Notes under the pieces: model-generated
What the model was told of the DNA's origin: nothing
The model's database searches: none
Seen by the model: the letters and a program-made list of their open reading frames with translations, nothing else
From: Firmicutes bacterium OM04-13BH
GTDB lineage: Bacteria; Bacillota; Clostridia; Lachnospirales; Lachnospiraceae
DNA length: 64,000 bases
Assembly: GCA_003481745.1 (NCBI GenBank)
Contig: QULP01000005.1
Span: 248,001-312,000 of the forward strand
Direction of reading: 5' to 3'
Translations under genes and position numbers: made by a program
Shown here: positions 38,356 through 45,397 of the stretch, in pieces
Numbering within the stretch: position 1 is the first letter of the stretch
Layout of the letters: the number at the start of each line of letters is the position of its first letter

Positions 38356-39018
38356 GTGAAGAAAAAAATCGCTGTGCTGGCTGGAATCTGTATGCTTGTC
38401 AGTGTGCAGGGAACGGTTTTTGCAGCCGATAGGAATTCGCCCGATGATTTGTCAGACCAGACGGTTCAAAGCGTAATTCGTGCAGACGTGCCCGATTCCC
38501 ATAAGATTACTGTAAAAGGAGAGCATGTTACGGTCAGTCTTGAGGGAGGAAACCAAGAAGAAAACCAAGAAGAAAACAGTATTCTTGTAGAACGGTTTTC
38601 AGAACCAAAGTTGAAATTCAGCCCTGAAAAAGGATGGAAAATAAAAAAGGTTCTGCTCGGAGATACGGATGTCACAAGTCAGGTAAAAGATGGAATAATC
38701 ACTTTGGCATCTGTGTATGAAGATTTGATATTAACCGTCGAGACTGAAAAAATCAAAGACGAATCCGGCGCAAAAACAGATTCCAAATCAAACACAAGCT
38801 TCGGTCAGAAAACAAATCAAAACAATAAAAATAATCAGACAAGCACAACAAATGGAACAAAAACAACTGCAAATTCAGGCAGTGCAACAACTGTGGGACA
38901 GGGAATCAAAGCAGCCGTGACAGAAGATGAAATGAATGTGGGAATTTATGGAATCGGAGCGGTTGCAGCAGGAGGAATAGCAGTGCGGTGCTTGAAAAGA
39001 AAAAAGAAAAAAATCTGA
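38356..39018 (+). CDS. C-terminally membrane-anchored surface protein carrying module A
   Basis: 220 residues from a GTG start at 38356; GGAGGAGG lies five bases upstream, and the ATG overlapping it is immediately closed by TGA. Signal peptide (KKKIAVLAGICMLVSVQGTVFA), module A (about 35-130: ADVPDSHKITVKGEHVTVSLEGG ... KGWKIKKVLLGDTDVTSQV ... LASVYEDLILTVET), an Asn/Thr/Ser-rich stalk, then a C-terminal membrane helix (GIYGIGAVAAGGIAVRCL) with KRKKKKI. It is the only member of the trio with an anchor, so it may hold the other secreted products at the membrane. Confidence 0.75.
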   Translation: MKKKIAVLAGICMLVSVQGTVFAADRNSPDDLSDQTVQSVIRADVPDSHKITVKGEHVTVSLEGGNQEENQEENSILVERFSEPKLKFSPEKGWKIKKVLLGDTDVTSQVKDGIITLASVYEDLILTVETEKIKDESGAKTDSKSNTSFGQKTNQNNKNNQTSTTNGTKTTANSGSATTVGQGIKAAVTEDEMNVGIYGIGAVAAGGIAVRCLKRKKKKI

Positions 39019-39104
39019 TTTTTGGTATATTGCAAAATGGAAATGGAATATGCCATAATGCCAATAGGCAAAGAGATACAAGTCATCCATAGGTGACAAA
39101 AAAC

Positions 39105-39141
39105 GAAAGAGCCAGAGGTGGGGTAGACCTCTGGCTCTTTC
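39105..39141 (+). terminator. Strong hairpin terminator ending the surface-protein cluster
   Basis: A perfect 15-bp stem (GAAAGAGCCAGAGGT with ACCTCTGGCTCTTTC) around a 7-base loop. The T-rich end is inside the stem on the plus strand; on the minus strand a clean T run follows, so it may work both ways. Confidence 0.8.
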
Positions 39142-39198
39142 TATTCCAATTTTTGCAGCAATTTATCTCTTTTCTCAACTAACAAATTAAACTATTGC

Positions 39199-39227
39199 TT
39201 GTGATACACAAATATAAATGGTACTAT
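39199..39227 (+). promoter_or_regulatory. Promoter of the IclR gene
   Basis: TTGTGA (39199-39204), 17-base spacer, TACTAT (39222-39227), 44 bases before the ATG. Confidence 0.5.
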
Positions 39228-39271
39228 AAAAGAGAAAAGACTCCTAAAAAAATTAAGAAAGGGGCAAGTTT

Positions 39272-40030
39272 ATGGGAAGAGAAGGAGAAGTTAAAGTAAA
39301 GAGTCTGCAAAAAGCAATGGAAGTATTAGAGTGCTTTATACAAAAGCAGCCGCTTGGAGTAACAGAAATCAGTGAAAAACTGGGGCTGTATAAGAGTAAT
39401 GTGCATAATATTCTGATGACTTTTACCGCACTTGGATACTTAACACAGGATGATGAAACCGGAAAGTTTCATCTGGGAGTATCCGTAATGACTCTGAGCC
39501 GGGCATTTCGTGAAGGACTTGATATTACAAGAGTCGCAGTACCATTTATGCGAGAAATTGCAAATGAGGCAGGAGAGCTGATCTATCTGACAATTCCAAA
39601 AGATGACAGTGTAATCTATCTGGAAGGAATTTCACCGGATCATCAAAGAATGGTCAGTAAATCGGTTGCAGGAGAAGACTGTAAGATGTATTGCACTGCT
39701 GTAGGAAAAGCGATGCTTGCAAGTATGCCGAAAGAAGAAGTCGAAAAATGTATTTCAGGGAAGCTTGAAGCGTATACAGAAAATACGATTACAGATAAAA
39801 AAAGTCTCTTAGAAGAAATTGAAAAAACACGAATTCGAGGTTATGGAATCGATGATATGGAAATCATGTTTGGCATTAAATGTGTGGGAGTTGCACTGTT
39901 AAATCATGATGGAAAAGTGGAAGGTGGACTGAGTATCAGCGCCCCATCGCTTAGAATGAGTGACGAGAAAATTGAATTATATGCAAATATACTTAAGGAA
40001 TATGCCGCAAAGATACAAAAAATGTTATAA
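39272..40030 (+). CDS. IclR-family transcriptional regulator
   Basis: 252 residues, the usual family length. The N-terminal winged helix (about 10-75: LQKAMEVLECFIQKQPLGVTEISEKLGLYKSNVHNILMTF) is followed by the IclR effector-binding domain (YLEGISPDHQRMVS, CTAVGKAMLASMP, IRGYGIDDMEIMFGIKCVGVAL). It lies directly upstream and co-directional with the amino-acid dehydrogenase. The gap to that gene contains two 24-base operator-like repeats, so it is the probable local regulator, with an amino acid or 2-oxoacid as a possible ligand. The ATG follows GAAAGGGG. Confidence 0.9.
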   Translation: MGREGEVKVKSLQKAMEVLECFIQKQPLGVTEISEKLGLYKSNVHNILMTFTALGYLTQDDETGKFHLGVSVMTLSRAFREGLDITRVAVPFMREIANEAGELIYLTIPKDDSVIYLEGISPDHQRMVSKSVAGEDCKMYCTAVGKAMLASMPKEEVEKCISGKLEAYTENTITDKKSLLEEIEKTRIRGYGIDDMEIMFGIKCVGVALLNHDGKVEGGLSISAPSLRMSDEKIELYANILKEYAAKIQKML

Positions 40031-40074
40031 ACTTGTGCAAGTTTACTGAAAAATAAAAAAGCAGAAGAAAAATA

Positions 40075-40103
40075 TTGAAAAAAAACACAAAAGATGGTAA
40101 AGT
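40075..40103 (+). promoter_or_regulatory. Promoter of the amino-acid fermentation module
   Basis: TTGAAA (40075-40080), 17 bases, TAAAGT (40098-40103). Transcription would begin close to the first operator-like repeat at 40120. Confidence 0.45.
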
Positions 40104-40119
40104 AGAATTATCAAATAAA

Positions 40120-40143
40120 GAACGTAGTTCTCTAATAAAGAAC
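40120..40143 (+). promoter_or_regulatory. Operator-like repeat, copy 1
   Basis: GAAC-N3-GTTCT-N-TAATA-N-AGAAC. GTTCT and AGAAC are inverted, and GAAC/GTTC form a second dyad. The same 24-base pattern recurs at 40196 with identical spacing. The position just downstream of the promoter fits a repressor site, probably for the neighbouring IclR protein. Confidence 0.6.
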
Positions 40144-40195
40144 AGATGAAAGAGGAACCCGACAGGAAGTCGGGTAAAAAAATGAACGAAAATAA

Positions 40196-40219
40196 GAACA
40201 CTGTTCTGTAATAGAGAAC
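40196..40219 (+). promoter_or_regulatory. Operator-like repeat, copy 2
   Basis: The same GAAC-N3-GTTCT-N-TAATA-N-AGAAC pattern as copy 1, 76 bases downstream. It ends 28 bases before the dehydrogenase ATG. A short CCCGAC/GTCGGG hairpin lies between the copies. Confidence 0.6.
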
Positions 40220-40246
40220 AAAGGAAAGATTTAGGGAGGATAAAAA

Positions 40247-41419
40247 ATGGCAAACAAACCGTATGTAGTAGTGGAATGGAATGACACAGAGACAGATGCA
40301 AAAGGATGGATGTGTGCGTACAACTTCGTTGGACATTATTGTGGCGGTGGAACAAGAATGCATCCGACAGTAACAAAAGAAGAAGTAATTCGTCTGGCAA
40401 CAACAATGGGATACAAATATAAAGCATGTGAATCCCAGACAACAGGTGGATGTAAAGCAGGTATTGCTTATGATTACAAAGCTCCAGATGCACTCGATGT
40501 ATTAAAGAGATTCTTAACCGCAACTGCTCCTTATATTAACGCAGGTGTTTCCATCGGTGGAGACTTAGGTGTTGATTATTCAGACGTACTTCGTATCTTA
40601 GATGAACTGGGAATCGGAATTCCTCAGACAAAAGCAATGAAAGAAGACCCAGATATCCATCAGGGAATTGTAAACCATGACAGAGCAGAAAAAGAATTAA
40701 CCTATGACGGATTTAAAATGTATGACATGATTACCGGATATGGTGTTGCAGCTGTAGCCGATGAAGCCTGGAAATTAAAAGGCGGAAAAGAAGGCGCAAG
40801 CGTAGTAATTCAGGGATTCGGATGCGTTGGTGCAAGTTGTGTTAACTCCTTATATAACATGGGTTATAAAGTAGTTGGTATCGCAGATGTAAACGGACTG
40901 GTTTACTGCAAAGACGGATTGAATATTCCAAAATTAGTTGAAACAAGACTTCCAAAAGGTGAATTAAACCGTGAAGCGTTTGAAGATAATTATGAAGTTC
41001 TTCCAAATACCGAATGGATTTCAGCAGACTGTGATATCTTAATTCCGGCAGCACTTGAAGATGTTATCAATAAAGATAATGCAGATAAAATCAAAGCTTC
41101 TCTTCTTGTTGAAGCAGCAAATATTCCTACCACTCCGGAAGCAGATGAAATCCTTCAGAAGAAAGGCGTAGATGTAGCAGTTGACTTTATTTCCAACCTT
41201 GGTGGAATTCGTATTTATGAAGCTGTTATTTTCCGTATTGTAAAAATTGAAAATATGAATGATGAAGAAGCAGCAAAAGCAATTGTAGATGATACAGTAA
41301 ATCTGATTCGTAAACAGACTAAACTTGTATTTGAAGAAGCAGCAAAAACCGGAGAATTTACAAGAGACGTTGCAAGAAGATTATTTACACCGGATAAATC
41401 TGACACACCGGATATGTAA
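40247..41419 (+). CDS. Amino-acid dehydrogenase of the Glu/Leu/Phe/Val family (divergent)
   Basis: 390 residues. The GLFV active-site region is present in altered form: GGGTRMHP (33-40), TTGGCKAGI with the catalytic Lys at 70, and GGDLGVD with the likely catalytic Asp at 106. A Rossmann NAD(P) motif GFGCVGAS follows near residue 190, with an acidic residue after the second strand (IADVNG). It would oxidatively deaminate an amino acid to a 2-oxoacid. Substrate cannot be set from sequence; the divergent loops argue against ordinary glutamate dehydrogenase. It leads a module with a 2-oxoacid:ferredoxin oxidoreductase and acyl-CoA synthetase, so it probably makes their 2-oxoacid. Confidence 0.85.
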   Translation: MANKPYVVVEWNDTETDAKGWMCAYNFVGHYCGGGTRMHPTVTKEEVIRLATTMGYKYKACESQTTGGCKAGIAYDYKAPDALDVLKRFLTATAPYINAGVSIGGDLGVDYSDVLRILDELGIGIPQTKAMKEDPDIHQGIVNHDRAEKELTYDGFKMYDMITGYGVAAVADEAWKLKGGKEGASVVIQGFGCVGASCVNSLYNMGYKVVGIADVNGLVYCKDGLNIPKLVETRLPKGELNREAFEDNYEVLPNTEWISADCDILIPAALEDVINKDNADKIKASLLVEAANIPTTPEADEILQKKGVDVAVDFISNLGGIRIYEAVIFRIVKIENMNDEEAAKAIVDDTVNLIRKQTKLVFEEAAKTGEFTRDVARRLFTPDKSDTPDM

Positions 41420-41454
41420 GAAAAAACTTACAGAAATACAACGTGAAAGAAGTT

Positions 41455-41484
41455 GGGGGCTGTCGGAAAGACAGCCCCCTTTTT
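41455..41484 (+). terminator. Rho-independent terminator after the amino-acid dehydrogenase
   Basis: A perfect 10-bp GC-rich stem (GGGGGCTGTC with GACAGCCCCC), 5-base loop, then TTTTT. It may only attenuate, since the next gene starts 50 bases on in the same direction. Confidence 0.95.
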
Positions 41485-41536
41485 CAGTTTATGGGATGAG
41501 AAACATTCTAAATTAGGAAAAAAGAGGAGGGTGTTT

Positions 41537-42778
41537 ATGGAGTCAAAAGCGAGAAAATATTTGACCATTATTGCATTAGGGCTTGCAGGAGGTTCAATTT
41601 ATTTCATTCCTTATGTAAAATATGTATTTTACGATGCACAGCTTGCGGCAATGGGAATTAATAATACACAGTCAGGTTTATTGCTGACCATGTATACGAT
41701 TGGAAATATGGTTCTTTATATTCCGGGCGGATATCTGGCGGATAAGGTATCAACGAAAAAAGCTTTGATTATATCGCTGGTAGCGACATCCGTTTTAACG
41801 TGGGTTTATGCATTTTCATTAAATTTTGTCGTTTCTATGATTATATGGCTTGGTCTTTCCTTTAGTACAGCCTTTGTATTCTGGTCAGCACTTATGAAAG
41901 CGGTACGAATTGTAGGAACAGAAGAAGAACAGGGATTCATGTATGGTTTATATTACGCTTGTAATGGAATCGCAGCAGCTTTAACAAGTTTTATTTCTCT
42001 GTATGCTTATAATACAGCAGGCGAAGACATTAAGAGCGGATTTGTACGTGGTGTAAATGCCAGCGGAGTTGTTGTTCTTATCGCAGCCATCTGTTTAGTA
42101 TTCTTAATGAAAGAAGATGCAGGAAAAGTTACAACAGAAAGTGACGATGATAAAATTTCTCTTCCAATGGTTGGAAAAGTTTTAAAATCCCCTGTTGTGT
42201 GGATTTTATCAATCGTAATCTTATGTGGATATGGATTAAAATCCAGTGTTTCTTATTTCAATCCATATTTAACAGAAGTAGTTGGTGTTTCAGCGGTTAA
42301 TTCAGGTATTTTCTCAATTATTAATAATTATCTGTTGTTATTACTTGCACCGGTTGGTGGAATTTTAGCAGATAAGGTATTTAAATCAACATGTAAATGG
42401 TTGAGTGTGTCATTTGTGATTCTTGCAGTATTATTCGGTGGAGTTTTATTGATTCCATCTGACATCAGCCCGATGGTAGCAAGTATTTATACTTTACTTC
42501 CAGGGGCAGTTACAATGATGATGTATGGGGTTGTATTTTCATCAGTCAGTGAAGCAGGTATTTCAAGGACAATGACGGGAACGGTTATTGGAATTTCATC
42601 CATTATTGGTTATATTCCAGATTCCATTTATTCCGTAATATTTGGTAAGTGGTTGGATAATAAAGGTGCAGCAGGGTATACAAATATCTTTATTTTCCTG
42701 GTTGCATCCGGAATCGTAGGAGCAGTTCTCGCATTTTGGATTTATCGTCATGGTAAACGTGCACAGCATGATGCGTGA
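41537..42778 (+). CDS. MFS-family transporter
   Basis: 413 residues from ATG 41537, with GAGGAGGG upstream; earlier in-frame starts fall inside the terminator. About twelve membrane helices are seen, with the MFS loop 2-3 motif GGYLADKVSTKKA and its repeat GGILADKVFKSTCK in the second half. It sits inside the amino-acid fermentation module and probably imports the amino acid or exports the acid product; the sequence does not say which. Its close spacing to the ferredoxin gene (35 bases) suggests an operon. Confidence 0.85.
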   Translation: MESKARKYLTIIALGLAGGSIYFIPYVKYVFYDAQLAAMGINNTQSGLLLTMYTIGNMVLYIPGGYLADKVSTKKALIISLVATSVLTWVYAFSLNFVVSMIIWLGLSFSTAFVFWSALMKAVRIVGTEEEQGFMYGLYYACNGIAAALTSFISLYAYNTAGEDIKSGFVRGVNASGVVVLIAAICLVFLMKEDAGKVTTESDDDKISLPMVGKVLKSPVVWILSIVILCGYGLKSSVSYFNPYLTEVVGVSAVNSGIFSIINNYLLLLLAPVGGILADKVFKSTCKWLSVSFVILAVLFGGVLLIPSDISPMVASIYTLLPGAVTMMMYGVVFSSVSEAGISRTMTGTVIGISSIIGYIPDSIYSVIFGKWLDNKGAAGYTNIFIFLVASGIVGAVLAFWIYRHGKRAQHDA

Positions 42779-42813
42779 TGCATTAGTAAAAATATATGAA
42801 GGAGAAGCAAGTT

Positions 42814-43026
42814 ATGGGTAAAGAGAAAACAGAAAAGGTGTATACAAACCCGGTAAGATGCAAAGGCTGCGGATATTGTATTAATGCCTGTCCGCAGGAA
42901 GCAATCAGTGTTTCCGATCATGTAAATGCAAAAGGTTATAACACGATTGTAGTAGATGAAGAAAAGTGCGTGGTATGTGGTATGTGTTATCGTGTATGCC
43001 CGGATTATGTATTTGAGATTAGATAA
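42814..43026 (+). CDS. 2x[4Fe-4S] ferredoxin subunit of 2-oxoacid oxidoreductase
   Basis: 70 residues from ATG 42814 (AAGGAG nine bases upstream; an earlier ATG at 42796 overlaps that site). Two CxxCxxCxxxCP clusters are clear: CKGCGYCINACP and CVVCGMCYRVCP. It is the delta/ferredoxin-like subunit that accepts electrons in the four-subunit oxidoreductase encoded by the next three genes, 15 bases downstream. Confidence 0.93.
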   Translation: MGKEKTEKVYTNPVRCKGCGYCINACPQEAISVSDHVNAKGYNTIVVDEEKCVVCGMCYRVCPDYVFEIR

Positions 43027-43041
43027 GGAGGTCAGTCACTT

Positions 43042-44094
43042 ATGGCGAAGGTATTATTAAAAGGAAATGAAGCGCTGGCCGAAGCCGCATTAGCAGCGGG
43101 CTGTCGTTTTTATAGTGGATATCCGATTACTCCTCAGACAGAGATTCTGGAGTATTTATCATGGAGAATGGAAGATGTAGGTGGAGTATTTATTCAGGCA
43201 GAATCTGAGTTAGCCGGAATTAACATGGTGCTTGGAGCAGCGGCTGCAGGTGCAAGAGCACTTACAACTTCATCCGGTCCTGGATTTTCTTTAAAACAGG
43301 AAGGAATTTCTTATTTGGTAGCAGCAGATTTGCCGGCAGTTATTGTTGATGTTATGCGAATCGGAAGTGGTCTTGGAGATATTGCACAGGGTCAGGGAGA
43401 CTACTGGCAGCTTACAAGAGGTGGTGGTCACGGAGATTACCATACACTCGTACTTGCTCCGGCTTCCGTACAGGAAAATGCAAACATGATGGCAGAGGCA
43501 TTTGACCTTGCAGAAAAATATCGTCATCCGGTGTTGATTGCATCTGATGCAGCGATTGGACAGATGATTGAAGCAGTTGAAATTCCGGAATTTGTTGAGC
43601 ATGATATCAATAAATTTGACTGGACCATCAAAGGATGTAAAAAAGGCTGTGAACAGCGTAAAATTCAGAACGTTTATTATACACATCCTGATTATGAAGG
43701 CTATTTATCCTCTAAATATGCACAGATGGAAGAGGAAGAACAGCGCTATGAAAATATTCAGGTAGAAGATGCGGAAGTGGTTCTGGTTGCTTATGGAATC
43801 AGTTCCCGTGTAAGCAGGGAAGCAGTTGAAATCGCAAGAGCACAGGGCTTCAAACTTGGTTTGATTCGTCCGATTACTTTATGGCCATTCCCGAAAAAAG
43901 CATTTGAAGAAGCAAAAGAAGCAAAAGCATTCTTAACTGTTGAAATGAATATTTTAGGACAGATGGTAGATGACGTAAAACTTGCAACAGAAGGCAAATA
44001 TCCGGTAGATCATTATGGTTCTATCTTTGAAATTCCTGAAACAGATGGAATTATTGCAAAAGCAAAAGAAATGTTAAAAAAGGGGGAGATATAA
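43042..44094 (+). CDS. 2-oxoacid:ferredoxin oxidoreductase, alpha subunit (KorA/VorB type)
   Basis: 350 residues; the ATG follows AAGGAGG. The hallmark YPITPQTEILEYL (near residue 22), the ESELAGINMVLGAAAAGARALT stretch and TTSSGPGFSLKQEG identify the pyrimidine-binding alpha subunit. The C-terminal part (VEDAEVVLVAYGISSRVSREAVEIAR, LGLIRPITLWPFP) is the transketolase C-like domain. With beta and gamma subunits it decarboxylates 2-oxoacids to acyl-CoA and reduces ferredoxin. Whether branched-chain, aromatic, pyruvate or 2-oxoglutarate is preferred is not resolved. Confidence 0.93.
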   Translation: MAKVLLKGNEALAEAALAAGCRFYSGYPITPQTEILEYLSWRMEDVGGVFIQAESELAGINMVLGAAAAGARALTTSSGPGFSLKQEGISYLVAADLPAVIVDVMRIGSGLGDIAQGQGDYWQLTRGGGHGDYHTLVLAPASVQENANMMAEAFDLAEKYRHPVLIASDAAIGQMIEAVEIPEFVEHDINKFDWTIKGCKKGCEQRKIQNVYYTHPDYEGYLSSKYAQMEEEEQRYENIQVEDAEVVLVAYGISSRVSREAVEIARAQGFKLGLIRPITLWPFPKKAFEEAKEAKAFLTVEMNILGQMVDDVKLATEGKYPVDHYGSIFEIPETDGIIAKAKEMLKKGEI

Positions 44095-44095
44095 T

Positions 44096-44833
44096 ATGAG
44101 ATTAGTAGCTCCTGAAACGATTACATTTACCCAGAGTGGTTTTTGTCCGGGATGTGGACATGGTTTAGCAGTACGTTTGATTGCTGAAGTTATGGAAGAA
44201 ATGGGCTTAAGCGAACAGCTTTTAGCAGTTGTAGACGTTGCCTGTGGTTCATTAAATATTGACTCCTGGAGATTCGATACAATTATGGCAGCGCATGGAA
44301 GACCAATCGCAACAGCAATTGGTGTAAAAAAAGTTCGTCCGGAAAATCCGGTTATGGCATACATCGGTGACGGTGCAGCTTACTCAATCGGTATGGCGGA
44401 AACCATGCATGCAGCACTTAGAAATGATAATGTAGTGACAATTGTTATTAACAACAGTTTATATGGAATGACAGGTGGACAGTGTGCACCGACTTCTCTT
44501 CCGGGACAGATTACAACTTCTACACCAAGAGGAAAAGATCCGAAAAAAGCAGGTATGCCATTCCGCGTAGAAGAAGCATTTACCGGTTTTGATATTGCAT
44601 ATCTGGCAAGAGGTTCTATGGCAGATGCAAAAGGCATGATGCAGTCGAAAAAATATGTGAAAAAAGCATTTGAGAAACACATGAAGGGAGAAGGATTCTG
44701 CCTTGTAGAATTATTATCTCCATGTCCAACCAATCTGAATATGACTCCTGTTAAGAGTGTGGAACGTATTAAAAACGAAATGATGCAGTACTTCCCACTG
44801 GGAGAATTTAAAGATAAGAAAGAGGAGGAATAG
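44096..44833 (+). CDS. 2-oxoacid:ferredoxin oxidoreductase, beta subunit (thiamine diphosphate-binding)
   Basis: 245 residues, starting two bases after the alpha gene's stop. FCPGCGHGLAVRLIAE and the TPP motif GDGAAYSIGMAETMHAALRND ... INNSLYGMTGGQ are complete. The family's GDG-x(22-30)-NN spacing is kept. It binds thiamine diphosphate and, with alpha, forms the active site. GGGGGAGA lies upstream. Confidence 0.93.
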   Translation: MRLVAPETITFTQSGFCPGCGHGLAVRLIAEVMEEMGLSEQLLAVVDVACGSLNIDSWRFDTIMAAHGRPIATAIGVKKVRPENPVMAYIGDGAAYSIGMAETMHAALRNDNVVTIVINNSLYGMTGGQCAPTSLPGQITTSTPRGKDPKKAGMPFRVEEAFTGFDIAYLARGSMADAKGMMQSKKYVKKAFEKHMKGEGFCLVELLSPCPTNLNMTPVKSVERIKNEMMQYFPLGEFKDKKEEE

Positions 44834-44838
44834 ACATT

Positions 44839-45378
44839 ATGGCAAAAGAAATTATTTGTGCCGGATTTGGCGGACAGGGCGTACTGACAGCCGGAATGCT
44901 TTTGATCAACGCCGGTATGGAACAGGATAAAAATGTATTGTTCTATCCTTCTTATGGTTCTGAAATGAGAGGTGGAACTGCAAACTGTACAGTAAAAATC
45001 AGTGATAAATTAATTGCAAGTCCAATTTCCAAACAACCGGATATTTTATTTACGATGAATACACCGGCAATTGACAAATTTGAAGAAAGATTAAAACCGG
45101 GCGGACTGCTTCTGGTCAACTCATCCATCGTTCCGGATGACAGAAAATATCGTGATGATATTACCGTAGTAAAAGTTCCGGCTACTGACATTGCAGTAGA
45201 AGTAAAAAATCCAAAAGGTGCAAACCTGGTTATGCTCGGTGCACTTGCTGCCCACAGTGACTTATTCTCTATTGAATATATGGAAAGCGCAATTGTTTCT
45301 TTCTTTGAGAAAAAAGGAAAAGGTAAATTTAACGAGAAAAATGTTGCCTGCTACCGTCGAGGTGTAGAAGGAAAATAA
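44839..45378 (+). CDS. 2-oxoacid:ferredoxin oxidoreductase, gamma subunit
   Basis: 179 residues, five bases after the beta stop, with AGAGGAGG upstream. The CoA-binding gamma fold is shown by GFGGQGVLTAGMLLINAGM, the YGSEMRGGTANCTVKIS stretch and the long hydrophobic strand NLVMLGALAAHSDLFS. It completes the heterotetramer with the ferredoxin, alpha and beta products. Confidence 0.93.
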   Translation: MAKEIICAGFGGQGVLTAGMLLINAGMEQDKNVLFYPSYGSEMRGGTANCTVKISDKLIASPISKQPDILFTMNTPAIDKFEERLKPGGLLLVNSSIVPDDRKYRDDITVVKVPATDIAVEVKNPKGANLVMLGALAAHSDLFSIEYMESAIVSFFEKKGKGKFNEKNVACYRRGVEGK

Positions 45379-45397
45379 AAACTGGAGGTAACGGGAA

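Noticed and set aside
40153..40180. CCCGAC/GTCGGG hairpin as a terminator before the dehydrogenase
   Set aside because: It is followed by A residues, not T, and lies between promoter and gene; a leader or operator role is more likely.
41453..41536. Longer N-terminus for the MFS transporter
   Set aside because: The extension would be translated from the terminator hairpin and has no ribosome site; ATG 41537 has GAGGAGGG.
42796..42813. ATG at 42796 as the ferredoxin start
   Set aside because: It overlaps the AAGGAG ribosome site that serves the ATG at 42814, and the added residues do not resemble ferredoxins.
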